A stretch of DNA of 64,000 nt from Diphasiastrum complanatum. Its lineage: Eukaryota > Streptophyta > Lycopodiopsida > Lycopodiales > Lycopodiaceae. Positions 1 to 12,249 of the stretch are shown here, piece after piece; the first letter of the stretch is position 1; every line of letters starts with the position of its first letter. Location: the NCBI GenBank assembly GCA_029204225.1, contig CM055100.1, positions 18,526,244 to 18,590,243 of the forward strand, read 5' to 3'. The translations under genes and the position numbers were made by a program. Below the pieces are notes generated by a model. The model did no database searches and was not told the DNA's origin. It saw only the letters and a list, made by a program, of their open reading frames with translations.

Positions 1-842
1 GGTTAGCCTGCTTAGATTGGTTCTTCTTCTTGAAACAATTTGATGCATAGTGTCCTTTCTTGCCACATAAAAAACACTTGATCTTTGACAACTTCTTCTT
101 GCCACTGGATGTTGCAGCTTGTGAGGACTGATCCTCACCACCTTCTTTGGGTTTGTCCTTCTTGAAGTGTTGTTGTCCTTTGCCCTTGCCTCTTGACTTG
201 TCTCTGATGAAGAGTGCTTTGTCATCTCCACCATCTTTCAATGAAAGTCTGTTGATCCTCAGCATCTTGTTCTCTTGTCTGCTTTCTTCGGCAATGAGAA
301 CACCTTGCAGTTCTCCAAGGATGGAAGATCCTCCCTGACAACATAAGTCTATACAATATTGTCATACTCATCTCTAAGTCCATTTAGGACTACTTGAACA
401 AGTTCAGTGTTCTTAAGAGCATCACCGATACCAGCTAACTCTTGATGAAGATCCTTAACTCCCATGACATATGATGAAGCACTCTCATCTACTCTATGAT
501 AACTTAGAAATATTTGGTTTCTAAGTGTAAGAAATCTAGAAGTATTCTTGATCTCATAGATGTTTTTAGAGTATCCCAAACCTCCTTGGTAGTGGTGCAT
601 GTACTGATCTCTCTTAACACTTCATTGGTAACATTCATTTTTATAAAATGAAGGGCAATTATGGTTCTTTTGTGGAATGCTGTAGCTTCATTAGGTGCAG
701 CAGGTTATTCTTCAGCTCCACTCACAATATCCACTACATCCTGTAGAATCAACAATGATTCCATTCTGATCTTCCACATTGCATAATTGGAAGATGTTAA
801 TCTCTCACTGTGCTCTAAGAAATGTGAACCAGATGAAGACAT
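1..842 (-). pseudogene. Copia gag, broken, running off the left edge
   Basis: Minus-strand gag of a Copia LTR retrotransposon, the nucleocapsid/capsid protein that packages element RNA. The start is the ATG at 842-840 (MSSSGSHFLEHSERLTSSNY, the usual gag opening with an NYxxW motif). The UBN2-type capsid follows, with LSYHRVDESASSYV and LVQVVLNGLRDEYDNIV near 349-560. A CCHC zinc knuckle, CFLCGKKGHYASNC, lies at about 80-36. Two lesions are visible: an in-frame TAA at 707-705, and a one-base frame change near 560-570. Protease, integrase and RT would lie beyond base 1. The family call is firm; the copy cannot make an intact gag. Confidence 0.85.
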
Positions 843-1596
843 CTTCTTGGTCTAGTAATGATAAAAAATGGAGTTGAATGGATGTTGCTTGCTATCTCAG
901 TCTAGGATCTAACACATATGTTGATCCACCCTATGAAATCTAGCAACAGATGTGAGAACAGATTCTCAACACAAAAAATCAATCTATCTTGAATTTGGAT
1001 CTTGCTTCAGTCACAAAAGAAGAAGCACATGCAAGCAAGAAGTCTATCTCTCCCACGAGTCTCAAAGTACTGATAAACTCTCTAGGAACCTACTTTCAAC
1101 TCAAACACAGTAATATGTGTGAAATGAAAAGTCTAAGACCTTAGAACACTCACTTCTATCCAATTCTCCTTGATTGATAGTGAAAATTGACGAAAATGGT
1201 GAAAAAGACATATGTGTGCTCACTTTGGCATATCCCACGAGTTGAGTACCCTCTCAAACTCTCTGATTGCCTAAAACTCTTCTAAAAATAGATCAGATTG
1301 ATTTAGAAACAAGAGCAACACATTCTACTCTTCAATACCTATCCAACAAGCTATAGAACATCAAATTTGAATCATTCCTTGAGAAGTAGCACTCATTAAT
1401 GAGGGTTGATTTCACATGTGTGAGCTCCTTGTCCGTACAGAGCTCCGCTGGATCAGATCAGCCTTGATTTGATCCACTTATGATACACAGATTGCTTGTT
1501 TCTCAGCGAGTTTGAATCCCTCTTCCAAATCTGAGTTCCTACAAGCAAAAACACTGATGGTCTCATGTATACACCCTCACCTCTTCAAAGCATGAA
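843..1596 (-). other. Untranslated leader of Copia element A
   Basis: About 750 bases between the PBS and the gag start, with no coding potential. It contains the near-palindrome TTCACATGTGTGAG at 1411-1424, which recurs in other leaders of this window near 8801, 8988, 21552 and 21766. Confidence 0.5.
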
Positions 1597-1608
1597 GCTC
1601 TGATACCA
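1597..1608 (-). promoter_or_regulatory. Primer-binding site, initiator-Met tRNA type
   Basis: The minus strand reads TGGTATCAGAGC, the classic plant PBS complementary to the 3' end of initiator-Met tRNA. It directly abuts the LTR terminus at 1609, which fixes the element's orientation and the LTR inner end. Confidence 0.85.
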
Positions 1609-2266
1609 TGTGAATTTTTTAGCACGTGTGAACTTCACCACACACCCTACAGGATCTTACTGAGGTATTGTGATTGCACAAGATTGATCAAAGAACAACA
1701 TGCTTGAAAAATCTAAGGCAAGTGCACAATGGCATACATCAGATGAAAAAATCTAACTCTTCACTATGAGAAATGTATGTCAGAAATAATTCTAAGTGTT
1801 CGGTATGGGAAAAAGAGGTTGCTCTCGGGTAGAGAGAGAAAATCAAGCATAGAAAACTCGAGTATATAGAGAATGAGTCCAAAACACCAAAATCTCAATA
1901 TTCACAATATGGCAAAACATGCTCAGCTTTCCCTACATGAGAGAGACTCGAATTCCTACAGTGGAGTTGCATGGAAAGTCCACTTAACTGAACTAATTCA
2001 CCTACCAGAGATCCACATGTGTAACTGCATGCATGTATGTTTCATGTACTGCATGTCAACTCATAAAACTGCCTAGACATGTGTAGATCACTGAAACTAC
2101 TTTGCATGTTGCATGCACTAATTGCATGTGGCTTGCATGCATATAGTAAGACTTTGCATGCTATCTAAACATTTGCATGTCATCATAGTTGAACCTATCT
2201 AACTCAAATCCGAGCTACACTAGAAGGATATGTGCTCAATTAATTCACACTCCTTTTATGTACAAC
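1609..2266 (-). repeat. 5' LTR of Copia element A
   Basis: The inner end is fixed by the PBS at 1597-1608. On the plus strand the block starts TGTGAATTTT and its likely outer end is TATGTACAACA, giving the expected TG...CA ends. It contains many GCATGCA-like motifs (2020-2180). The outer boundary is inferred from the CA end only, because the partner LTR is outside the window and no target duplication can be tested. Confidence 0.55.
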
Positions 2267-3289
2267 ATGAATTTTAGTGGAAATCACCATGGGCATGGCC
2301 CCAAACTCGAGATAGGAAGATAATATTTTGATAATCTTCACAGTTATGACTCTATTATTGAGTCTACCTGATATCTATGAAAATTGGGTCATGGCAATTT
2401 CGACCCATGAGCATATCACTCTATCATTTCGATGCTACTACAAGAGGATACCAGAAGAACTACATCATCCTCAGGCTTAGGATTGGATCCTCAAGCTCTA
2501 TATTCAAAAAGGATTTGTTGTTGCCCCATTGCGAAGGATAAAGCGAATAAACCGCTAGGGGGAATCATGTCCATTCGGGAGTTTTGGACTTCAATTAGCA
2601 GCTCTATCAATTATGTTGCTTCTTGGAGTCCCTTGTCTTCTGGTTGTGAAAAAAATTGGGTCCAATGAAAACTCGTCGAACCAAATTTTAGCATTTTCAC
2701 ATTGTGGGCGAGTTCCTAGTTGCCTGTGCAAATTTTGTTGGAACTGTCTACATAGTGTGTGAGTTTTCCTCTTGATATTTCTTTGCTAATTTTTGGAGAT
2801 CTCCAAAAAAACTTGCACAGGGGTCAGATTGTCGTAAAATCGCGTGTGGGCGTGAGCGGCAGCGGAGACTCGAGGATTGAGCGTGGCATGTAGGAACGGA
2901 AATGCAACAGTTAGCAGCAGAATTATTCAAGTAGAAGAATTCGTACCGAATGCGCAAATGAACGACGCAGTAGTGAGACAAAAATTGCACTCTGATTAAT
3001 ATCAACAGTGAGTACAATAGCTTGAAGTAATAACTTCAGCTTGTTGAGCGTGATAACGTTGGCTACAAATAACTCTGATTGAAAAAGAATTTCAATTAAC
3101 ACTTACATAGCTTGATTCAGCTAATATATATATTTACAAGTGTCGAGAGACAAAATATCTTACAAGCTTTTAATGCTATTTACGCCAGTGTTTGCATATG
3201 TACAAAGTTGATAACCGCCAACCACCTTTGGGATATTTGGTTGTCTGCTGATAAGTTGGCGACGTCGGTTAGCCAATGCAGCAAAAACG
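2267..3289. other. Unassigned stretch
   Basis: No convincing gene on either strand. Short open stretches at 2432-2668 (+) and 2748-3017 (-) show no recognisable domain. The right part may belong to the 3' LTR of Copia element B, whose outer end I could not place. Confidence 0.4.
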
Positions 3290-3740
3290 CGAAAAAGCCA
3301 AAAAACCCGAAGGTGCCTTTAGACTGAAGGTTTGCAACTCCTGAAGGGGCCCTCACACTAAAGGTATGTAAATCTCTAAGGCGCCCTTGGATTCAAGGCA
3401 GCGAAGAAGGCAAAAAAGGCAAAAAAACCGAAAAGTGTGTTACACTGAAGGCAGAGAAGAAGGCGAAGGTGCCTTAAACTAAAGGCAGTGAGAAAGGTGA
3501 AAAGTGCCTTAGTTTAGAGGTGGCGAAGAAAACCGAAAAAGACAAAGGTGCCCTAAAATGGTTTTAAGGTTTTCTGGATACTTTGTCGCATTTTTTGCAA
3601 AGAGAAAAAGGTGAAAAAGTTAAAAATAGTTTCTAAGGCATTCTGGCCACTTGGCCAATGTGTCGCATTTTTTGCTAAGGAGTGAAAAAGGCGAAGAAGG
3701 AGAAGGTGCCTTAAAATGATTTCTGAGGCACAAGAAATCT
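3290..3740. repeat. Imperfect repeats inside a likely LTR
   Basis: Short degenerate repeats built on GAAGGTGCCTTA and GGCGAAGAAGG-type motifs recur about every 40-70 bases. The stretch sits just outside the polypurine tract of Copia element B, so it is probably within that element's 3' LTR. Confidence 0.5.
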
Positions 3741-3840
3741 CAAGGGAAAAAAATGTGAAGGCCCGATAATATGTTGTCGGCCTTCAGTTTTTCAGAATGC
3801 TCATTACTCGAACGATTTCTTTAAGACTAAGCATAAGAAA

Positions 3841-3858
3841 TCTAACACTCCCCCTTAA
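3841..3858 (-). promoter_or_regulatory. Polypurine tract and start of 3' LTR, Copia element B
   Basis: On the minus strand AAGGGGGAG is followed directly by TGTTAGATTTC. This is the standard polypurine tract plus TG start of a Copia 3' LTR, placed just downstream of the RNase H coding region, as expected. Confidence 0.65.
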
Positions 3859-3879
3859 TGTGGATCCTGAAAAACTTTG

Positions 3880-4472
3880 ATCTTCAGATATAACATATAA
3901 CTAAATTTGAGATGTTGCTCCTTTGATAGAGCCTTTGTGAGTAATCTGCTGCCATGTAATTTGTTTTGCAGAAAACCAGTTCTACTTCTTTATGTGCACT
4001 TTCTCTATAAGGTAATGATTTCTATATGTTTGCATTTAGAGTGAAATCTCGGATTGAGAGATAGCGCTATTGTGCTTTGATTGTCACAATAGATTGTTGT
4101 AGGAAGTGTTTGTGCAAGGTTTAGGTCTGCAAGCAATTGCCTTAGCCAGATCACCTCTTTGGTTGCATTGGTGACAACTATATATTCGGATTCCATTGAT
4201 GATAATGCAACTGAGGTATGCTTTCGGCTATTCCATGAGATTGGGCCTTGGTTGTATAAAAATACAAATCCAGAAGCTGATTTTTTGGTGTCAACGTCTC
4301 CTGCCCAATCCGCATTTGTGTAGGCTTCAAGAATGTTAGCAATTTGGCTGCCTCCGTAGCAGATGCTGAGAGTTGTCGTTGCTTGGATGTAGTTCATGAC
4401 CTTTGTTCGCGCTTTCGAATGAGCTACGCCTGGATTTGACGTTGAATTTGGATTTATGGATTTGGATTCCAA
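3880..4472 (-). pseudogene. Copia RNase H fragment
   Basis: This is the 3' end of a Copia pol gene. It encodes RNase H, which degrades the RNA strand during reverse transcription. Recognisable motifs are YTNADWAGDVDTKKSASG, GPISWNSRKHTSVALSSMES and LNPRFHSKCKHIEI. The conserved C-terminal segment (LLTKALSKEQHL) continues only after a frame change near 3990-4010. RT and integrase are absent upstream (above 4480), so this is a truncated copy. Confidence 0.85.
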
Positions 4473-4869
4473 AATGTTATTATTGACAAATCATACGAAT
4501 CTAAATATTTATGATTGATGGATCATAAATAGATACTTAATTATTGTCAAAGGAATATAAGAAATTGTGATGATTTTTGGTGTGATGATTAATTCTTGAT
4601 CTATTAATTGAGTTAGAAATTCAGATAAGTGTTCTGTACTGATCTCATAGACATTCTCACAAAATAAGTTATTTTACTTGTGGAGAATTACGTACAAAAT
4701 CGTTTATAATGATGGTCTTACTTTGCAAAGACATCAATAAATTGTGGTAATTGAAATATGACTGAACAATCAACACCTGAAAATAAATGACCATCACTTT
4801 GTGCAACAACATGTGTAACATACATGAGCAGTTCATAGAAAGCAATGGTGAAGACAACAAAAATTCGAT

Positions 4870-6340
4870 TTTTAAAATGTCACATAATAAATTACACCAC
4901 AAAAACTAAAACTGAACCAATCACATATCTTGTTGTACAATTTATCAGCCTCTTGAATACTAGATGAACTCCTCCATTGTACACGCAATCCGATATGTTC
5001 ATGTCTAGATTTTCGTTTGATGTACTTGTTTGTATGTTTACGAACAAAGTCCATGAAGTGCCACAAGCATGAACACTCTTTTCCTTTCATAGGTATTTTT
5101 TCTAGGTCCTTGTCCAAACACAGTTCTAATTGCTAACCGATCCACCTGAGCCTCATCAGCCATGAAACCCCTAAATGTGAATGCATTGGTGTCATGTTGT
5201 GCCATGACTCTGACAAGCAATTTCCAAAATAGTATTTGTGCTTGTGTCTTTAGATTTCATTTCACAAGTTGCAATGATTTGCATAGATTGTGTTATGAAA
5301 AAGTAGAAAATAATCATCAAAATGATATGAAGCATGTCCAACAATGATTGGCATTCAAGATCTAGCTCTAACAAATCACTTAGTGTCATACACACGAACT
5401 GCCAATGTCACCCAATCTTTGACATGATGCACATGATCAAAACAACACCAAGCCTTTTCAAGATCATATTTTGATTGCATTCTTGTTACCAAATCAATAC
5501 CAGAAGTAGGGATGTAATTAGACATTTTAAAAATGAAACATCTATCTATATCATCATGGATTTGTCTAGGGAACAAAGAACCATGAAAAAATTCATACAA
5601 ACAATGTTCTCTCAAATACATAAGCATTGATATGTCATCTAACAAAGACTTGCTGCTTGCAACTCTTAATGAGCTTCAATGATTCATTTCTTTAATCTAC
5701 AAGCAAATCATACAATTTGAGATATAATAATTTCACTTTTCGATTGCATTTTCAAACATATGCACATAAATGAAACTCCTATATAGTATTACCTTCTATT
5801 ATTGGTCAAGGGCTCCAATGCAATGAATAACTTGTCCATCTTTAACTCTTCTACACTAGAATGTCTCCCCTCTGCAATAAGATACTTTGTGATGATATCT
5901 TGTGCGATTTGATTTTCCCCTTTATTATTACTGTGTGTTGAAAAATTTGTTGCAATATTTTTTACAACTTTCTTGGAAGATTCAAGTAGTATTGAAGGCT
6001 TTTCTACTTGAAAGACATGTTCATGCATTCCAGAATGAAAAGCCAACCTTGTGACACTCTCATCATGAGGTACATAGTAGTGAGTTTTTGCTTGACATTT
6101 CTAGTGCACATGAGAGGCTCACCACATGATTTGCATTTTAAAAGTTTTACATGGACCATAGACAATTCCAATGGTGCATTGTTTTTTTTAAGCTGCTAGC
6201 AAACATTTTCTGGTGTCCCTTGTTGAAATGTTTGTTATAAGAACACTTTGCATTTATGCATTGAATCTCACCACCACAAAGAGAGATCCTTACGCTTTAG
6301 GGTTTCCTTGTATATTTGTTGTGCTATATCTGACCGAGTC
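4870..6340 (-). pseudogene. Decayed plant transposase-like gene, possibly MULE
   Basis: Several minus-strand frames join into one degenerate protein. From the N-terminus: a Cys pair region (CKSCGEPLMC) near 6130, LAFHSGMHEHVFQVEKP (6046-5990), a middle section (5645-5376), then FRGFMADEAQVD and CSCLWHFMDFVRKHTNKYI (5180-5020), ending SSIQEADKLYNKICDW near 4920. The order of a xFMADxAQ segment, a C..xH helix and an EADxLYxxIxxW segment resembles transposase-like proteins I know from plant genomes. I infer MULE-like and cannot prove it. Multiple stops and frame changes show it is dead. Confidence 0.4.
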
Positions 6341-7100
6341 ATGACAATCTACTGAATGTCTTATCCCTTCCATTCATCCTCCTTTTGATGGAGGGAGATC
6401 AAACATGACAATTCCATTGTAGTTGCATGGGAGATTGTTAACCTTGATAGCTTCTCCACACAAAGCCATGTACTTGCGCACATGTACTTGGGCAGCATAC
6501 TAGACATGGTAGGTAAATTTTGCAGAACCTCAAAAATGCTCTAACCCTCTGACCCAAATAATGTTGTATCACCATGACAAGTTGGTGAAGGAATAGTGCA
6601 ATCCACTAGAAATAGCACGGTTCTAAATGTTTTCATTGCCAAAGAAGATAAAGTAAGCCAGATTACAGATACAAGTATCCACTGCAAGAATGTTGCACAT
6701 ACAAAGATATTAGCAAAAAAAGAGTTGTGGAAAAATAAAAATGACATCTCTTAACAGAGTCGTGCTATATCAATATATGTATGTTAGATCATGTCACAGT
6801 TTGCTTATAAGACCTCAATAATATTCTTTTAAACGTTCTTGGCATATATTACTCATGGTTGTAATGACCCCATTTAGGGACCATCAATGCAAAGGCATGC
6901 AACTTTGCTCAAACGAAAGCAAACAAATACCACTAAGAACAATTAAAGCACCGGGCACAATTTAAGGTCATATAAAAAACCCCTATAGGCAAGTTGGATA
7001 GCTTTTTATTCTTCACATCTTGATCAATATTGTAGTTCTATTGGTCATTACCAACTAGAGATTCTGGTTCCATCATATTCGCAAAAGGGACATGTTGTAC
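6341..7100. other. No gene seen
   Basis: AT-rich spacer between two minus-strand transposon remnants. I see no domain, TIR or convincing reading frame. Confidence 0.4.
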
Positions 7101-7121
7101 TCGAGGAGTTGGGAAAGCTAA

Positions 7122-8124
7122 TCATTTTGGAAATTCAAGACCATGGGCCTTACCATCAGGTCCCTTCCAATTTGGATTATCTCTATATTGATATTTAGCA
7201 TATTTGTGCTGAATAACCCAATGATTAAGCGAACAAAAGGCTATATCATGTTTAGTGGAATTGCATAGATGGCAATAAGTATCTTTCACACGCCGTTTTA
7301 GTGTTGGACACTCATTTATGGTGTGAATTCCAGCACAAATCGCACACCACACATTTCTCTGCTAGGAAATGTTTTAGTTGTCTTATCAATTGCTTTGTCA
7401 ATCTTCGAATTCTGCTCTTCCAATGCTTTCAACTTTGCATTGAATTGTGACTGCATCTTCTTTAGCTGCATCTACCGCTTCTGGGCAAGTTTCTCAAATT
7501 CATCTATCATCAACTCAGTTGTTGCATTGACGTTCATAGATGTAATAGTTGTGGATGTTGTAGTGCTTTGTCCTGATGTATATGACAACATTCCAACATT
7601 TAGTTCATCATCTAAATCTTCATCCTCCTCATGTATTCCATAGCATGTTGTAACTGACGTATAATCAGCTCAACGTTAAGTTCCCGTCTAATCCTTTTAG
7701 ATAGATCTGCTAAAAATCACATAAGCATAGTGTCATTATTTATTAGTTCAGGATCACACTCTGATATGAGATGCTTGACCCGTTCAATATAATCTCGCAC
7801 TCTTTCTCTCTTTCCCATTTTAATTTAACTTAAAAGTAGGAAAGGATCTTCCAAGAACTTTATAGGTTTAAATCTTGTGATTAGACCAGTTTTAACCACT
7901 TTCCAATCCATACGTTCAATCTCATCTTGGTTGTAAAACCAATATTGTGCTACTCCTATTAAGGCCATAGGAATTAGCTTAAGTTTATCTTGTGAGAAAA
8001 GTTTGTCATAAACCTCACATGATTCAGAAAAGATTTTGAGAAATCTGACTGCATCAGACAACCCATTATACTTTGGTAACTCTAGATGAGGTGATCTTCT
8101 AACAATAACTTGTGGAACAATCAT
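7122..8124 (-). pseudogene. Gypsy-type gag with two zinc knuckles
   Basis: The N-terminal part (8124-7825) is a Retrotrans_gag capsid domain: LPKYNGLSDAVRFLKIF, then GVAQYWFYNQDEIERMDW, then LITRFKP. A charged coiled-coil-like linker with MQLKKMQSQFNAKLKAL follows at about 7480-7400, after one internal stop near 7470. Two zinc-binding motifs follow, CAICAGIHTINEC (7345-7305) and CHLCNSTKHDIAFC (7275-7230). There is no protease or pol to the left, so this is a truncated element. Frame breaks between 7640 and 7825 mark decay. Confidence 0.7.
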
Positions 8125-8149
8125 AGGAGGATTGGATCTAGATTTTTTA

Positions 8150-8635
8150 CTTCCAAATCACTTTAGAAGAACAATGAGATTGGATCTAGATTTTTCAATT
8201 GATTCATATCTCTGATCATATTAGAAAAAAAAAAAAATTAGCACTTGATTTCAATCAGATTTTGATTTTGGAAAAAAGATCTTGATCAAGCGATCAACAC
8301 TTCTAAAAATATAAATTTCTCAGAATCAATATCAAACTGTAACATAATTTTTCAGAAATTTGACAATAGCTAGATCTGATAGCTCAGAACTCAAAAATAG
8401 TACTGGTAAAGGTTTCCTAGGTGAAGGTTGACTCGGCGAGGGTTCTTTCACTACTATTTTGGATAAAAAAATCACTTATTTGGCTCTTTCTGACAAATTT
8501 GATAAAACTAACCTTTGTCTGATTGACAGTAGGTATATCTAGTAATGATAATACTAGAATAGAACTAGCAAAGGTTCTTGTTTGGCGAACAATGACTTTT
8601 TGAAGCTTGGCGAGGATTAAGATAGATATTTCACA
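8150..8635 (+). repeat. Probable LTR end upstream of a PBS
   Basis: The sequence ends ATTTCACA immediately before a PBS-like TGGTATCAGATCC, as an LTR should. The left boundary is not visible; the start given is only the end of the neighbouring gag. Confidence 0.35.
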
Positions 8636-8648
8636 TGGTATCAGATCC
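8636..8648 (+). promoter_or_regulatory. PBS-like site
   Basis: TGGTATCAGATCC matches the initiator-Met tRNA PBS used by plant LTR elements except near its 3' end. The preceding CA end supports an LTR/PBS junction on the plus strand. Confidence 0.55.
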
Positions 8649-10460
8649 AAGTACAAGAGATTAAAGCATTGATCTAAACAACACCCAGATTGGCAAGCTT
8701 TTTTTTGAGAAAACTCAATAATCTTGAGTGGGCGAGTTTGAAGAGTTAGTTAGCCTTGATAATTGTGCATCAAACTTGGTTGTGGGCTGCAAGGCTACTG
8801 TTCACACATGTGAGTCCATACAATACTAGTTTTGGAGCTATATTCTTCAGTTTGATGTTATTTCTTACTCATAAACCCAAACTAGCAAGTTTTTGAAAAC
8901 TGGCTAATCTTGAGGTAGTGAGTTTGAATGGATAGATAGAAACATTATATTTGAACCAAATATTGTTGTGGCCTACAGGTGTACTTTTCACACATGTGAG
9001 GCCATACAGAACCTATTCTGAGCAAGAAAATCTAGTTTTGGAGCATTTAATGCCTCACACACCCAAAACTAGTCAATCTAGTGCATTTTTCAAGCTTTCT
9101 AATGCATTGTTTCTATTCCTTTTATTTGTTCTTGGTATAGATCAATCATATAGATATTTGAAGCTTTATTATAGTACATTAAAGCTGATTCTCAGATGCT
9201 TTGGGTGTGCATTAAAGTTGAGATGAAAGATTGCCAAAAACCATAGATTAAGGAGTGATATGCAAGGGGAGAGATTGAAATCCATTGTACCTTCATTCTA
9301 GATGTGTTCAAGAGTGAAAGGATTGAGACTAGAAGCATCTAAGTGCTAGAAGTCACCCTTGGATAAGTCCTCCAAGTGAATTCTTAAGTGAATTTCTAGA
9401 GCACAAACACTCATAAAGGCAAAATCTACCAATACAAGGTGATAAGAATTGTTGGCAAGTACGAGGAAAAAAATTTGAGATCCAAGTCACAATGTTCACC
9501 CCTACTCAAGTGTGTGAGTGTGTTTTTTACTATAATTAAAGTCATAAATGTGAGTGAGGCATATGTGTTGTGGTTGATCCAAAATTTTCAGAGATCCTTC
9601 CTTTGTAGAGGGCAAGAACTACTAACTCAATTCTTGACTTTGGTGGAAAAATTGTCTTCTTCATTGTGATCAAATCTTGCTAAGTGGCATTAGCTCTTTG
9701 CAAGCACATATCTTAGTGAGAGAGAAGTATCACATTTCTGAAAATTTGAATTTTGTTCCAACTCTAAAGAGGTAGAGTCATTGGTACTTGGTGGAGTCCA
9801 AAAGGGGTGCATGAATTCAATTTTTTGAGCAAAATTTGACATTGTATGTATGAAACTCAAATAAGTTCTAATTCAACTTTCTTTGTGAGAGGGTGAGGGT
9901 CAAGTTGTGATCCCATTGGGAGTCAAGGACAGGGAGGAGTCCATATTTGAGTGTTCATACATGGTTGGGATCTTTCTGAATCTCTAGATGTCTAATTTTT
10001 AAGCTTGGTGAAAAATTATGGACATAGATTGTTATCAAACCATTTCATGTCCATTCCAAATCTCAAGAGTGAGATTCTTTGGGTTTCCAAAAGGGGTGAT
10101 TGGATCTGATCTTTGTGTGTTTGAATCAAGTATACATGTCAAGTTTATGTAATCTAGTGTAGATCCTTTTTTTTTTTTGTGAAAATTAGTGGTTTAATTT
10201 GTTGTCAAATCAAATCAAATTCAATCCAAATCTCAAGAGTGAGATTATTTGGGTCAAGAGTGAGTCCAAAAGAAGTGATTAAGTTTGATTTTTAAGTATT
10301 TGAAACAAAACCCATCCTTTGTTCGAGAATATCAAAAGTTGAGTGAACTAGTCAAGAGAAAAGGAAAATCTAGGTGTCAAATCTTTTCAAATCCATTCCA
10401 ACTCTCAAAAGAAAAAGCCATTGGTGTTTGTTGAGTCCAATAGGGGTGTTTGGATCTGAT
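8649..10460 (+). repeat. Repeat-rich leader of a non-autonomous-looking LTR element
   Basis: Non-coding sequence made of internal repeats. A unit of about 190 bases occurs twice (near 8720-8880 and 8880-9060), each with a TTCACACATGTGAG near-palindrome. A second unit, built on CAAATCTCAAGAGTGAGAT followed by GTCCAAAAGGGGTG, recurs near 9766, 10059, 10228 and 10398. It lies between the PBS and gag zinc knuckles, so it is probably the expanded leader of a large-retrotransposon-derivative type of element. Confidence 0.5.
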
Positions 10461-10491
10461 TTTTGTGATTTGATAGAGTGCTTTTGTCTTA

Positions 10492-10971
10492 GTGATAAAA
10501 CCAAAGCTTAGTTTCCAATTGACTAGGTTTAAAAGAGATATAATTCAAAATTTGTGGTCTAGATCTTGTGTAGATCCTTCTAGATTGTTGAATGTGTTCA
10601 AATCTAGTTTCTTGAGAGTCATAAATTACATTTTGAAAAGTCATATCACAAGGTTTTACTTCCTCATCATGGCATCAATAGGTGGCAACCTATTGGAGGC
10701 AAGTAAGGATCCTGGATGCAACCTTTGTGACAAGAGAGAACATTTTGTCTCAAGATGCTACAAAATGAAGACCAATCCATCCAAGCAAAACCAAAGTAAG
10801 GGGGTTGAGGTGAAGGATGGAGCTTCAAGTTCAAAGTGCAAAGGCAAGAAAGACAAATCCAAGAAAAGGTGTTTCCTTTGTGGAAAGATGCATGAGGCTT
10901 GGAGTCTCACAAGGACTTACAAGATTTGTCCTCAAAAGTCCACGTGTGAAATAAATGCATTTATCATTTAG
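10492..10971 (+). pseudogene. Retroelement gag C-terminus with zinc knuckles
   Basis: The recognisable part starts with MASIGGNLLEASKDPG near 10668. It contains a CCHC knuckle CNLCDKREHFVSRC, a lysine-rich linker, and a partial second knuckle CFLCGKMHEAW that lacks the normal spacing to the last Cys. No capsid domain, protease or RT follows. This suggests either an internally deleted element or one that only ever carried a short gag. Confidence 0.6.
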
Positions 10972-11247
10972 ATTAGTCATATAGATTGTACATACTAGAG
11001 AGTAATTTATTCAGATTGAATGTATGAGAATACAAGTCAGATGATGCTGGTAAACACAAATCAATAGTGAGTGAAACTGCGTGCTCACAAGCTAACTACG
11101 ATCTATAACAACTATGAGCTTATATTGACAATCAGTTTGAAATGAAAGAATCAATGCCTAAAAGCATATACTAAGTATATCTCTGATAAGCTGGCATCTC
11201 GGCAACTATGGGCGCTCGAGCGTATATGGAATCATCTTAGTTCGTCT

Positions 11248-11550
11248 TTACTGGTTAATGTGATTATGTAATGAATCACCATTTGTCATCTTGAGAGAGA
11301 AGAATTTTCTCCTAAGATGTAGCTTGGAAGCTACATCGCGCACTTCGTACAAGGTGCTCAAGATGTCCCTGACTTCCTTGGAGGTCTGAGCTTCATACAC
11401 ATGGCCAATTTGTGTGTCTGATGTGTTGAGGATGATTACTGCAAAAGCTTTTCCATCCTTTAGCTTCCATTGGGAGATTGCAACGTTGTCTGCTTCGGGT
11501 CTTACCTCTGTTCCTGTGACAACATCATAGAACTCCTTAGCCATTAGCAC
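11248..11550 (-). pseudogene. Copia gag fragment
   Basis: About 100 codons of a UBN2-type Copia gag: FYDVVTGTEVRP, then WKLKDGKAFAVIILNTSD, then the typical EVRDILSTLYE and KLHLRRKFFSLKM. The N-terminal start and the zinc knuckle are missing, and no pol follows to the left. Confidence 0.75.
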
Positions 11551-11559
11551 AGTTCATTG

Positions 11560-12240
11560 TTGCAAACAACTCAATTTTGTTGCATGGATAATCAATTCAT
11601 TTTGCCAAGATTGTTGTATCCAATACGCCACGACCACATAACCAGAAGGAGATTTGATAAGGGAAAGGGATGAGAGACGTGAAGGTTTCTTCTTATTGAA
11701 ATCAGTCCGAAACTCAGTTGGAGGTGAGCAAGACCAATACACGAGCAAACAAAGAGGGTAAAGCAAGAGCTGAGAGCCAAAGTGAATGGGTTGCTCATAA
11801 TAAACCTTCCCATAAAAAATATTCAGTTGAGAAGGAAGGGCATTAGTCAGATTTCAGAAAATGTAAGCTTTAACATGCAGAGAGAAATGAGCATTGAAAT
11901 AGTCCTATCTAGAACCTCTCCAAGCTTAGAGAGAAGGCCATAAAGAAGACATTTGAATTTGACAGGAAAGAAAGAAAGAGAAAGGTGGATCGGTAGGGTA
12001 ATAGAATCAGCATTAAGAATGTTAAAGTTATTGTTGAGCTTGAAGGCTGAAACCAAGGAGTTATTGAGCGTTCTAGATCCAAAATGGAAAGAAAAGAAAA
12101 TTGGTTCCAGTGAATTGAAGTTGATAAAGTGTTTTGAACGAGGGATAATAAACTGGTTAATGAAAGCTTTCATAGTAGTGGGGTCTGGGAAGAGAGTACC
12201 AAAGAAAAGAACGATATAGGTGTCAAAAAGGGAGGCTTGT
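11560..12240 (-). other. Unassigned open stretches next to LINE remnants
   Basis: Two minus-strand open stretches (11592-11813 and 11847-12173) encode aromatic-rich peptides with no domain I recognise. They lie downstream of the LINE-like remnant at 12540-13830 in the same orientation and could be its degenerate tail. Confidence 0.25.
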
Positions 12241-12249
12241 GATGCCTTA

